Assembly (NCBI RefSeq): GCF_015560805.1
Contig: NZ_JADMSO010000011.1
Coordinates: 1-64,000, forward strand
Reading direction: 5' to 3'
DNA from: Mediterraneibacter glycyrrhizinilyticus
GTDB lineage: Bacteria; Bacillota; Clostridia; Lachnospirales; Lachnospiraceae
Length of the DNA stretch: 64,000 nt
The notes beneath the pieces were generated by a model. The model was given only the letters and a program-made list of their open reading frames with translations, had not been told where the DNA came from and ran no database searches. The translations under genes were made by a program, and so were the position numbers. This document shows positions 52,369 through 61,225 of this stretch, one piece after another. The first letter of the stretch is position 1, and every line of letters begins with the position of its first letter.

Positions 52369-54567
52369 ATGAACAATTTAAAACAACTCCGCGACCGTCT
52401 CCAGACAAATTACGGCGACTGCCATATTTCCTATGTTCCGGGACAGCTCACCGTCAAATTCGGAAAAGGGACGATACTCGCCGACGGTATCCGCACAGAA
52501 TTTCAGGAGGACGGACAGCCCATACAGGAAGTCACCATAGCCAATGACGATGATCTGTATGAGCAAATGGAAGCATTTCTTCTTTATTTGAAAGAGGGCG
52601 GTGCGGCAGCGGCACAGCCGGAAAGCGACAAGCTGCGCCGAAACCCGACCTATCGTTCTGCCTCAGAAGCATTGCAAAAGAATGGGAAGCGTCTCCTTTT
52701 CGCACTCGGGACTTTGGAAGTCCTGATTTTCTTAAGCGCGCTCTTTTTCGGTGGAAGCACACTGCACTACATCCTATTTTTGCTCGTGCCGTCCCTTGCA
52801 ATGATTCCGATCTCATGGATCCAACGCGCCTGCATCAAGAAACACTGGATTTGTCCGCATTGTCAAAATGCACTGCCAATATCCGGCACTCGATTTTCCC
52901 CGGCGATCCAGTATGTCGCACACTGCCCGTGTTGTAAAAATAATCTGGAAACCGAAGCGATCCCGGAGCCATATGCCGAGTCGCAGACCGACTCTCAGTC
53001 GGGATCTGATTCTGAACAAGACGCCGAATCCGGCTCATTCTCTCAGGAAGAGCCGTCTTTCGGTACAGAATCCGCCGCAGAATCTTCCGCCCCGCTTCCC
53101 ACAGCATTTCCCAAGGCACGCGGCAAATGGGCATGCAGGATTTCCGGACTCCTGCTTCTTCTCTATCTTGCGGTCATCGTACTGTTTTTTGTGACTTCCG
53201 TTTCAGAAATACCGCTCGTTAACCTTATAACAGGGGTATGTCTTCATATTCCGGTGGTCATTCTCGTCGTAGCTTTGTTTATTTGCGGTATGCCACACTT
53301 AAGTGAATTTACCCGTCCGCAGGCGGTGATCCGCGAACGCCCCTCCATCCTGATCGTGGGATTCATCGGATGGGTCTTCGGCATTGCGTTGATCTTTATG
53401 GCATTTGCGGTATGCGCAGTACCTCCGCTTGACCTGGTGCTTGTCCTTGTTCTGTACGCTGCCGGACTCGCCTTTTTCCTGTGTGGAATCTGGGCGCTTC
53501 TTGCAGTCAAAAACCGGGCGCTTTTTCTCTATGAAAATGGAAATGTCCGTTATCTTACCAGCTTCGGACGCCTGAAAGAATTTTCCGCAAAAGAAATCGC
53601 TTCGATCCGGCTTTCCGTAAACGGATCGGTTCAATTTCTGAATGCAGACGGAAGAAAACTTTTCTCTGTCGAAAAGAATATGCAGAGCATGGACGCTCTC
53701 GTAAATTGGATCGAAACACACGATATTTCTTTCGGTCTGACAAAACAGATGGAAGAAAAAGTGATTCAGGACGCAGGAATTGTAGAACCGAAACAATGGC
53801 GTGAAGAATATCGTTCATGGATGCACGATCATATCAAACCGATCCGGTTCGGTCTGATCTTAACAGTACTTTTCCTGCTCATCGGAAGCGTCCTGCCGTT
53901 CATCCTGTATATACGCACGGATTTTAAATTCAGTTCAACGGTATACCTGTCCGCACTGTCGCCGCTTCCGCTTTTGATCTACATTTTGATTTTTGCACCC
54001 GTCATCAATCTGAACGGAAAACCGAAAGGCGCGACAAAAGAATGGATTTCGATGCACGCCAATCTTTCCGCCCCACTGCTCCTGATCCCGGGACTATGGC
54101 TTATCGCAATGTTCTTCTATGGATTTAACGACGTTGTATTGACCGTGGTTGATTTTGGAAAATTTCTTGTGCTCTGGCTTGTGATCTGTGCTTTGTTCGG
54201 AATCCTGTATTTCTTCCGCACTCCAAAGAGACTGCGCGGCGAAGGATCTTTTATTTTCCTTATCCTGCTGCTTCTGTTCTCCTATCCAATGGCGTACGGG
54301 CTGAATCTTGCGCTATGTACTCCTGCCGAACATTATCCGGCAGAGATCGTTTCTCAGGAGATCGAACAGGACGAAGACGAAGATTCTCCCGACTATGTCC
54401 TGACTGTCCGGCTTGAAGACGGAACAGAAACCGATATTGAAGTGGTGGAGGAACTATATCAGCTCGCCTATTTTGATGCTGAACTCGTTGTCTGCGAACG
54501 GAAAAGCGTCTTCGGAATCCGCATGGTAGATCTGCATCTGTCGGATTTCGGCGAGATGGGCGAATAA
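52369..54567 (+). CDS. unrecognised zinc-ribbon membrane protein
   Basis: A 732-residue protein I cannot name. Residues 1-85 form a soluble domain; TMs follow near 85-125. A possible zinc ribbon, CPHCQNALPISG...HCPCC, lies near 137-165, and an acidic Ser/Glu/Gln stretch near 175-215. TMs lie about 225-335, and a PH-like cytosolic domain (FLYENGNVRYLTSFGRLKEFSAKEI) follows near 380-450. Four more TMs (about 490-640) precede an acidic C-terminal domain. Start 52369 has AAGGAG 9 nt ahead. It is flanked by addB and a terminator, with no operon partner. Confidence 0.7.
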   Translation: MNNLKQLRDRLQTNYGDCHISYVPGQLTVKFGKGTILADGIRTEFQEDGQPIQEVTIANDDDLYEQMEAFLLYLKEGGAAAAQPESDKLRRNPTYRSASEALQKNGKRLLFALGTLEVLIFLSALFFGGSTLHYILFLLVPSLAMIPISWIQRACIKKHWICPHCQNALPISGTRFSPAIQYVAHCPCCKNNLETEAIPEPYAESQTDSQSGSDSEQDAESGSFSQEEPSFGTESAAESSAPLPTAFPKARGKWACRISGLLLLLYLAVIVLFFVTSVSEIPLVNLITGVCLHIPVVILVVALFICGMPHLSEFTRPQAVIRERPSILIVGFIGWVFGIALIFMAFAVCAVPPLDLVLVLVLYAAGLAFFLCGIWALLAVKNRALFLYENGNVRYLTSFGRLKEFSAKEIASIRLSVNGSVQFLNADGRKLFSVEKNMQSMDALVNWIETHDISFGLTKQMEEKVIQDAGIVEPKQWREEYRSWMHDHIKPIRFGLILTVLFLLIGSVLPFILYIRTDFKFSSTVYLSALSPLPLLIYILIFAPVINLNGKPKGATKEWISMHANLSAPLLLIPGLWLIAMFFYGFNDVVLTVVDFGKFLVLWLVICALFGILYFFRTPKRLRGEGSFIFLILLLLFSYPMAYGLNLALCTPAEHYPAEIVSQEIEQDEDEDSPDYVLTVRLEDGTETDIEVVEELYQLAYFDAELVVCERKSVFGIRMVDLHLSDFGEMGE

Positions 54568-54610
54568 AAAACTTCATACCTCCGTGCACTGATGTGCTCA
54601 TCCTACGATC

Positions 54611-54652
54611 CGGATTCATCGTTTTTATAAATTCGATGAATCCGTATTTTTT
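54611..54652 (+). terminator. terminator of the zinc-ribbon membrane protein gene
   Basis: CGGATTCATCG (54611-54621) and CGATGAATCCG (54634-54644) pair perfectly around 12 nt, followed by TATTTTTT. Confidence 0.88.
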
Positions 54653-54860
54653 ATTCATTTTGATAGAATTTCTGCTCTTTCTATGTTAGACTGTTCTTAT
54701 CTGTTTCCGATTCCGGAAATTGATCTATTACATTCCGGCTGATTCAGCCAACTTACACAATTCGACAATTATTTTTGAACTTGCGAAGCGGAAAGAGGGA
54801 TTGCCTATGATCTGATTGCAAATGACACCTGCAGCGTTTATAATCAAAGGAGGAAAACAC

Positions 54861-55742
54861 ATGAGTGTAAATAAACAACTGAATATGCAGATTTCAAACG
54901 AAGAGGAAATTCTTGAGCCGCTCAGAAAGCTGAATTTGCTGGATGATTTTCTTTTTGATGTGGCAACCGTAGATTTGGAAACCTGTAAAATTATACTGGA
55001 ACTGTCCCTTGGTATTCGTATTAAAAAGCTCTCTTGGCGAGAGGGACAGAAAGTCGTCCACAATCTGCCCGGATATCGCGGCATCCGCATGGATTTCTAT
55101 GCCGTGGCAGAAGACGGAACCGTATTTGACGTAGAAATGCAGAAACGAAACGAGGGAAATATCCCTAAGCGAACACGATTTTATCAGGCACTTGTAGACA
55201 GCCCAATGCTGAAAAGCGGGGAGCGAGGTTTTGATAATCTACGTCCGACTGTCATCATTGTGATATGTGGATTTGATCTCTATGGCTATGGAAAGTACCG
55301 ATATACATTTGAAAATCGATGTTTGGAAGATCTCTCCCTTCCACTGGGGGATGAATGTAAAAAGGTCATTTTGAATACCAAAGGAAATAACAAAAATGAA
55401 GTAGAGTCTAATCTGGTCGATTTTCTAAATTATATTGAAAATAGTGAAGATGAATCCATTTCGGAATGCTGTGACGAACGTTTGAAAAATCTGCATAATA
55501 AAATCCGTCAAATTAAATCCAGCGTACAGATTGGAGTGGAATATATGAAGATGGAAGAACGCGACAGGCTGATCCGTGAAGAAGCAATGCAGCAGGGACT
55601 TGCTCAAGGGCAATCACAGGGCGAAACTCGTATGGCAAAACTTGTATTGGAATTGACACAAAAACAACGTTTTTCAGATTTGGAACGTGCGACATTGGAC
55701 GAAGGGTATCGCAGGAAACTATTCAAAGAATTTGGTATCTAA
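54861..55742 (+). CDS. Rpn family recombination-promoting nuclease / PDDEXK transposase-like protein
   Basis: A 293-residue protein with the PD-(D/E)XK core: FLFDVAT near 33, GYRGIRMDFYAVAEDGTVFDVEMQ near 80-103 (catalytic D, E and Q), and a long C-terminal region with the low-complexity Gln/Gly segment QQGLAQGQSQGETRMAKL near 250. Rpn proteins are nucleases or remnants of transposase-like genes and often mark horizontally moved loci. AAAGGAGG lies 7 nt before the start at 54861. Its base composition looks more AT-rich than its neighbours. Confidence 0.88.
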   Translation: MSVNKQLNMQISNEEEILEPLRKLNLLDDFLFDVATVDLETCKIILELSLGIRIKKLSWREGQKVVHNLPGYRGIRMDFYAVAEDGTVFDVEMQKRNEGNIPKRTRFYQALVDSPMLKSGERGFDNLRPTVIIVICGFDLYGYGKYRYTFENRCLEDLSLPLGDECKKVILNTKGNNKNEVESNLVDFLNYIENSEDESISECCDERLKNLHNKIRQIKSSVQIGVEYMKMEERDRLIREEAMQQGLAQGQSQGETRMAKLVLELTQKQRFSDLERATLDEGYRRKLFKEFGI

Positions 55743-55795
55743 CTTCTGTGAAGAGCAACACAGGTATCTCATATTACAAAAAGATACAGCAAGCA

Positions 55796-55860
55796 AAAAG
55801 CCCCGTAAAGAGTGCAAAGCACCACCAATGGTGGCAAGGCTCTTGACAGGGCTTTTCCTT
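55796..55860 (+). terminator. terminator of the Rpn gene
   Basis: AAAAGCCC and GGGCTTTT form the outer stem, with inner pairing of AAGAG with CTCTT and ACCACC with GGTGG. CCTTTTC follows. The minus-strand reading also ends in T, so it may act both ways. Confidence 0.7.
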
Positions 55861-55959
55861 TTCTGTGGTTAGTAAAATTGTTTTTACGAACTGATCTTAT
55901 ACATTCAAGCTATCATCTCATTTCTTATAAATTTTTAATCGCTCCCAAAATCGCTTTCT

Positions 55960-58083
55960 CTATTTCCCATAGTACTGCTCCACGATCGCACGCACTTTCG
56001 CAGTCACATATCCGCTTCCGCCATGTGGCTTCACATCCTCCACCATTCCGACGACTGCAAGCGGACGTTCCACTCCCTCAAGAGTCTCGCAGATAAACCA
56101 TCCCCGCTCCACTCCCTCCGTGGAATCCTGTGCTTCTTTGATCTCCGCCGTTCCGGTCTTTCCAAGCATTGGTATGCCCTCGATCTTTGCACTCGCACCA
56201 GTTCCGGTCGGATTTTCGATCACCTGGATCAAGCCCTGTTTCACGATCTCCGCAGTCTGCGGCGAGATCACCTGTTCTTTCCAATACTGCGGCGTTTGTT
56301 CTTCCTCCTGGATCAAAACCGGAAGGATCATATTTCCGCCATTTACGAACATCGAATACATCGAGAGTAAATGCACCGGATTGACAAGAAGCTCTCCCTG
56401 ACCATATCCGGTATCCGCCAGTTGGATTTCCGATGCGATTTCTCCGTCGGAATCATCCGAATCATAACTCGAAGCGCCCAGATATACCGGAAAATCCATT
56501 TCTTCTTTAAATCCCATTTTCCGGAACCACTCCACCTGGGTCTTGGCACCGATCTCCAGTGACGCACGCGCAAAATAAATATTGTCCGAATACGTCATCG
56601 CATTGGTCAGATTCACCTCCGATCCATACGGGGTCAACGTTGTCACATAATAATCTCCCCATCCGGCGTCTTTTTGCCAGCTCAATCCCACGTCGCCGAA
56701 ATTGGCATTCGGATCTAATTTTCCGCTCTCCACACCGATTGCCGCCGTGATCGCCTTAAATGTCGAGCCCGGAACCCACGTCGTCTCGAACCGGTTCATT
56801 AACGGTTTATTCGGATCTTCATTCAAATTCTTCCATCTCGCATCCGAAAGTCCCATGATAAATTCATTCGGATCATATCCCGGTGTACTGACGAGCGCAA
56901 GCATCTTTCCGGTAGTCGGATCCATGGCAGCCGTCACCGCTGGATCTGCCGCAAACTGCTCATATGCGCTCTGCTGTACGCCCGCATCGATCGTCGTATA
57001 GACGTCTTTTCCGTTCTCTTCCGGTTTAAGCGCCATCGTCTCGATCAAAATACCGTCCGCATTCACAATGTCAATACTGTATCCGTCGTGTTCATGCAGT
57101 GTTTCTTCCAACGCCATCTCCAGTCCGGCTTTTCCGATCAGACTGTTCGCGTGATAATCTTTCCCCTCCAGTTTTTCCAGATCTTCCGCCGTTACCGACT
57201 GCACATATCCGGTCAGATGTCCTGCAGCGGCTCCAAGCGGATAGACTCTCGTCTCGGCGTCATTTAAAAGCACACCTGGTATCTGCAGCAATGCTTCTTC
57301 TTTTGCCGTATCCGTCTTCGCGATCATCTTCAGCGGAACAAATGTATCATCCTGCACATAATCGGCTTCCATTTTCGTGCGGATCGTATCGGCATCCATA
57401 TCGAGGATCTGTGCAAGCTGCTCCACTGCCACGTCCCGGTCTTCCATCTTCCCCGTCACAACGCCGACTTCCGTTGCCGTTCCCTGTCCGGCAAGCAGAA
57501 CGCCGTTCCGATCATAAATATTTCCACGCACTGCCGGACGGGTGTTGATCTGCACCCGGTAATCCTCTTTGAGCATCGGAAAAATAAACGTCGAATCCCA
57601 GTTGATCTTCCAGTCTCCGCGCTCCTTTACAAACGTGCTTTTATTCACAAAAGAAATCTTTCCTGCCATCGATTCCATTTCACAAGTATAAGACAGCTCC
57701 GCTTCTTTTTTCCCTTTCTCAAATACAGGTTCTTCCTCACACTGAACAGTCAGATTTTCCGCTTCGATCCCCTCGTAGATCTTCTGATTCCGTTCCGTAA
57801 ATTCTTCTTCGGAAATACGTTCTCTTGCCTGTTCACTCAGCATTTCGTACATCCGGTCATATTTTCGTTGATTGACCAATTCACCGTATGCCACGAGCGT
57901 CTCTTCCGGTGTTTTCCCGCTCTTCAAAAAGAACGCTGCGCATCCGATCCCCGTAATAAGCAGTACCGCAGCAATACCGATGACTGCTCCCCATATTTTT
58001 TTATTTCTCTCGTGCCTGCCTATTGCTCTTTTATCTACTGCTTTTCTGTTTCCCGCTCTTTTCTTACCCCTTTGTTTTGCCAT
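55960..58083 (-). CDS. class B penicillin-binding protein with MecA_N domain
   Basis: A 707-residue PBP: a basic N-terminus and one TM (about 30-52), an NTF2-like MecA_N domain (about 55-165), a PBP dimerisation domain (about 175-330), and a transpeptidase domain (about 360-700). The active-site motifs are STFK (in WVPGSTFKAITA), SDN (in TYSDNIYF) and KTG (in GKTGTAE). This layout is that of PBP2a/PBP5/PBP3-type proteins, some of which have low beta-lactam affinity; that property cannot be judged here. Start 58083 has GGGG 7 nt ahead. Confidence 0.93.
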   Translation of the reverse strand: MAKQRGKKRAGNRKAVDKRAIGRHERNKKIWGAVIGIAAVLLITGIGCAAFFLKSGKTPEETLVAYGELVNQRKYDRMYEMLSEQARERISEEEFTERNQKIYEGIEAENLTVQCEEEPVFEKGKKEAELSYTCEMESMAGKISFVNKSTFVKERGDWKINWDSTFIFPMLKEDYRVQINTRPAVRGNIYDRNGVLLAGQGTATEVGVVTGKMEDRDVAVEQLAQILDMDADTIRTKMEADYVQDDTFVPLKMIAKTDTAKEEALLQIPGVLLNDAETRVYPLGAAAGHLTGYVQSVTAEDLEKLEGKDYHANSLIGKAGLEMALEETLHEHDGYSIDIVNADGILIETMALKPEENGKDVYTTIDAGVQQSAYEQFAADPAVTAAMDPTTGKMLALVSTPGYDPNEFIMGLSDARWKNLNEDPNKPLMNRFETTWVPGSTFKAITAAIGVESGKLDPNANFGDVGLSWQKDAGWGDYYVTTLTPYGSEVNLTNAMTYSDNIYFARASLEIGAKTQVEWFRKMGFKEEMDFPVYLGASSYDSDDSDGEIASEIQLADTGYGQGELLVNPVHLLSMYSMFVNGGNMILPVLIQEEEQTPQYWKEQVISPQTAEIVKQGLIQVIENPTGTGASAKIEGIPMLGKTGTAEIKEAQDSTEGVERGWFICETLEGVERPLAVVGMVEDVKPHGGSGYVTAKVRAIVEQYYGK

Positions 58084-58146
58084 CTTACGCCCCTTTCCGC
58101 ATGATCTCTTTGCAGCAAATGTCACTGAACATGTTCCGCTTTAATA

Positions 58147-59475
58147 TTACATCTGTAATCTTTCGTTGTCAATCGTTTCCCTGTATAGTTCCACCACTGC
58201 TTCTTCCACCATATGCCGCTGCACACTTTTGACATGAATGGACAAATTTCCATCCTCACATGCAAAACTCTCCCCATCATCCGGCACACGCCCGATCACA
58301 CCGCAGACATATCCGCTGAACGTATCATATTCCTCCACCGGAAAATCATGTTTGATCGCTTTCGCCACATCTTCCAGATCCGCATAGCCCTGGATCACCC
58401 AACGGTTCTCTCCGATCTGTTCCAACTCTTTCGGATGTTTTGGTTCTTCACAGTCTTCCAGCTCCCCGACCAGCGTCTCCATCAGATCATGCAGCGTAAT
58501 GATTCCCGACATCCCGCCGTATTCATCCAGGATCACCGCGAAATAACTCCGTTTCTCTTTCATTTGCCTGAACAAAAGATTTGCTTTCATACTCTCCGGA
58601 ATCAGCCACGCCTTATCTACCGCATGGTCAAGCAAAGCGTCCCGCCCTTTTTCCTGCATGCGGAAATAATCTTTCGTATCGAGGATCCCGACAATATCGT
58701 CTTTATTTTCCCCAAACACCGGATAATATGTATGTCGGCTTTCGTAAATCGTTTCTTCCCATTTTTCTTCCGTATCCTTGAGCGAAAGACCGATCACTTC
58801 ACGCCGGTGCGTGCAGATTTCCTCCACTGTCTGGTCGTCCAGTTCAAATACATTCTGGATGATCTCATTTTCCTCAGATGGGATCACACCTTGTTCCTGT
58901 CCCTCCAAAAGCAGCATCCGGATTTCCTCTTCGGTCACCATCTCGTCATCTTCATTCGGATCGATCCCGATCAGCCTCAAGATGCCGTTAGTCGAAAGGG
59001 TCAAAAGCCATACCAACGGTGCAAATACTTTCGAGACAACGTGCAGGATTCCCGACATCCCAAGCGCAAGGTTTTCCGGCTTTTTCATCGCCACACGTTT
59101 CGGGACAAGCTCTCCGAATACAAGACTGAAATATGCCAGCACAACGGTGATCACAAACAGACACACCGGAGCAAGGATCTGTTCCGGAATTCCGATCCCG
59201 CTGTCTACTAAAAATGAAACCAAAATCTCAGAAAACTGATCGGCTGCCGTCGCTCCCTGTAAAAATCCAGCCATCGTGATCGCCACCTGGATCGTTGCGA
59301 GAAACTTTGCCGGCTGTGCCGTCAGCGCCGAAAGCCGAGCCGCTTTTTTGTTGCCGCCGTCCGCCAGATTTTTCAGTCTTGCGTCACTGATCGAGATCAC
59401 GGCGATCTCTGCGCTGGCAAACGCCGCATTTAAAAAGATCAAAAATAAAAATAACAAAAACGTCTGTAACATCAA
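58147..59475 (-). CDS. CNNM/DUF21 and CBS domain protein (CorC/hemolysin family)
   Basis: A 442-residue protein. The N-terminal DUF21 domain has four TMs (about 3-25, 60-80, 95-120, 130-150), including FASAEIAVISISDARLKNLADGG and LVFGELVPKR. Two CBS repeats follow (about 205-330) with VFELDDQTVEEICTHRREV and DEYGGMSGIITLHDLME, then a CorC_HlyC domain (about 345-430). The family is linked to magnesium or other cation efflux. The hemolysin name is historical. Confidence 0.92.
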   Translation of the reverse strand: MMLQTFLLFLFLIFLNAAFASAEIAVISISDARLKNLADGGNKKAARLSALTAQPAKFLATIQVAITMAGFLQGATAADQFSEILVSFLVDSGIGIPEQILAPVCLFVITVVLAYFSLVFGELVPKRVAMKKPENLALGMSGILHVVSKVFAPLVWLLTLSTNGILRLIGIDPNEDDEMVTEEEIRMLLLEGQEQGVIPSEENEIIQNVFELDDQTVEEICTHRREVIGLSLKDTEEKWEETIYESRHTYYPVFGENKDDIVGILDTKDYFRMQEKGRDALLDHAVDKAWLIPESMKANLLFRQMKEKRSYFAVILDEYGGMSGIITLHDLMETLVGELEDCEEPKHPKELEQIGENRWVIQGYADLEDVAKAIKHDFPVEEYDTFSGYVCGVIGRVPDDGESFACEDGNLSIHVKSVQRHMVEEAVVELYRETIDNERLQM

Positions 59476-59574
59476 AATTTCCTCCTGTTTCTCTTTCCTG
59501 CCGCATCCGCGGCAGCATACCGCCGTCCATTTTTATCCGTGCGGCTTCTTTTCATTTCTTCGTATCAATGCGCG

Positions 59575-59621
59575 AAAAGGTACAGTCTGATCCCGATCAC
59601 TGAGACCAGACTGTACCTTTT
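59575..59621. terminator. bidirectional terminator after the 37-codon frame
   Basis: AAAAGGTACAGTCTG (59575-59589) and CAGACTGTACCTTTT (59607-59621) are a perfect 15-bp inverted repeat. On the minus strand it directly abuts the stop of the small frame. It also ends the liv/kinase transcript. Confidence 0.85.
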
Positions 59622-59733
59622 ATCTATCCATCGCACTACACGGCACAGTCACTCTTCTGTTTGTCCTATTCATCTCACATTCATCATCCGAACTGTCGTC
59701 CATGTATGCAATCACATCCTCTCTTGAAATCAT
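59620..59733 (-). CDS. candidate small protein, 37 aa, acidic
   Basis: An ATG frame with 37 sense codons begins MISREDVIAYMDDSSDDECE, continues with a basic NRTNRRV stretch and ends CSAMDR, directly followed by a terminator. No clear Shine-Dalgarno precedes it and no promoter is obvious, so it may be a leftover of a longer gene or not translated. It occupies the 394-nt gap 59476-59869 together with a hairpin repeat and the terminator. Confidence 0.3.
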   Translation of the reverse strand: MISREDVIAYMDDSSDDECEMNRTNRRVTVPCSAMDR

Positions 59734-59750
59734 CGTGTATATTATTGACT

Positions 59751-59797
59751 TTAGCGTCAGTGTACAAGGGAAAATACGCCTTGTACACTGACGCTAA
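59751..59797. repeat. dispersed hairpin repeat, copy B
   Basis: A perfect 19-bp inverted repeat (TTAGCGTCAGTGTACAAGG and its complement) around a 9-nt loop GAAAATACG. It closely resembles copy A at 4935-4976. It lies downstream of the cytidylate-kinase-like gene, with no U-tract. Confidence 0.8.
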
Positions 59798-59869
59798 CAT
59801 ATTTCTTTTCTAAAATCAAGAAAACGCTTCTAAACTTTTTATGAATTTTTCTTCTCTGAAATGACAACC

Positions 59870-60490
59870 TTAAGAAAATCTTACCTTGATATACGCTTTG
59901 ATCTCCTCCACACATTTCTCAAACCCAAGTTTTCCGCTGTTTAAGCAGAGATCATAATTTCTAGCATCCGACCATTCCCGTCCGGTATAATGCTTGTAAT
60001 ATTCCGCGCGGTATTTGTCCGTCGACGCAATAAATTTCTCCATCTCTGCCGTCGTCATACTGTTGCGCTCCATGGCGCGCGCCAGATTAAATTCCGGCGA
60101 CGCATGGACGAACACACTGACCACATTCGGATAATCTTTCAGCACGAAATCTGCCGCTCTGCCGACGATCACACAGTTTTCCGTCTTAGCCACCCGCTTG
60201 ATGATCTCCGCCTGATAGTTAAAAAGATTTTTCGCGGAGACAAAATCTTTATGTCCCGGCGGGATCACCTTTCCGTCATACACGTCCATCGTCATCCGCA
60301 GGAGCGGGCTGTTGCGCAGCTTTTCATCCAACTGCATAAAAAGCTGTTCGCTGATGCCGCTTTCATCTGCCGCCATCTGGAGCAGATTTCGACCGTAACA
60401 CGGAATCCCCATCTCTTTCGCATACATTTCACCGATCGTTTTGCCGCCGCTTCCATACTGTCTTGCGATCGTCACTACAATATTATCCAT
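59870..60490 (-). CDS. cytidylate kinase-like protein
   Basis: A 206-residue P-loop protein: IVVTIARQYGSGGKTIGEMYAKEMG near the N-terminus is the shortened Walker A, and CVIVGRAADFVLKDYPNVVSVFVHAS and VHASPEFNLARAMERN resemble the NMP/CMP kinase core. The family is annotated cytidylate kinase-like; true CMP kinase activity has not been shown for it. It follows livF by 12 nt and probably rides on the liv transcript. Confidence 0.85.
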   Translation of the reverse strand: MDNIVVTIARQYGSGGKTIGEMYAKEMGIPCYGRNLLQMAADESGISEQLFMQLDEKLRNSPLLRMTMDVYDGKVIPPGHKDFVSAKNLFNYQAEIIKRVAKTENCVIVGRAADFVLKDYPNVVSVFVHASPEFNLARAMERNSMTTAEMEKFIASTDKYRAEYYKHYTGREWSDARNYDLCLNSGKLGFEKCVEEIKAYIKVRFS

Positions 60491-60502
60491 CTCCTCGCCC
60501 CC

Positions 60503-61213
60503 CTACTCTCCAAGATATGCTTTCTTAATCGAATCGTCATTCATCAATTCTTTTGCGTCCCCCTCAAGTACGATCTTTCCGGTCTCCAGCACATATGCCC
60601 GGTCCGCGATCGAGAGCGCTTTTTTCGCATTCTGCTCGACGAGAAGCACGGTCGTTCCGCTGGCGCTGACTTCCTTGATAATATCGAAAATCTCATTGAC
60701 CAGGATCGGCGAAAGTCCCATCGACGGCTCATCCATCACAATGATCTTCGGATGCGACATCAGCGCGCGCCCCATCGCGAGCATCTGCTGTTCTCCGCCG
60801 CTTAATGTTCCGGCAAGCTGATTCTTTCGCTCTTCCAGTCTCGGGAACCGCTTATAGACCATTTCCAGCGTCTTCGCGATCTCGTCCTTATCTTTTCTCG
60901 TGTATGCGCCCATTTTCAGATTTTGGTACACGCTCAGTTCCGCAAAGACACGCCGCCCCTCCGGAACATGTGCCATCCCAAGGGAAACGATCTTATGTGC
61001 CGGTACTTTCGTAATGTCCTGCCCCTCAAACAGGACCGATCCCTTTTTCGGGGAAAGCAGTCCCGTGATCGTGTGCAGCGTCGTTGTTTTTCCGGCGCCG
61101 TTCGCCCCGATCAGCGCGATGACCTCTCCCTCATTTACTTCAAAAGAAATCCCTTTCAGCGCCTGGATCATCCCGTAATATACTTCAATATCTTTTACTT
61201 CCAACATTGCCAT
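60503..61213 (-). CDS. livF: branched-chain amino-acid ABC transporter ATPase LivF
   Basis: A 236-residue ATPase with Walker A GANGAGKTTTLHTITG, signature LSGGEQQMLAMGRALM and Walker B IIMDEP, plus the LivF-type ...EAKELMNDDSIKKAYLGE ending. It pairs with LivG to drive import of leucine, isoleucine and valine. It starts 12 nt after the livG stop. Confidence 0.95.
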   Translation of the reverse strand: MAMLEVKDIEVYYGMIQALKGISFEVNEGEVIALIGANGAGKTTTLHTITGLLSPKKGSVLFEGQDITKVPAHKIVSLGMAHVPEGRRVFAELSVYQNLKMGAYTRKDKDEIAKTLEMVYKRFPRLEERKNQLAGTLSGGEQQMLAMGRALMSHPKIIVMDEPSMGLSPILVNEIFDIIKEVSASGTTVLLVEQNAKKALSIADRAYVLETGKIVLEGDAKELMNDDSIKKAYLGE

Positions 61214-61225
61214 GATTTATCCCTC

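Noticed and set aside
54816-54844. TTGCAA-N17-TATAAT considered as promoter of the Rpn gene
   Set aside because: The implied start would fall inside the Shine-Dalgarno only about 10 nt before the ATG, which makes it unlikely to be used for this gene.
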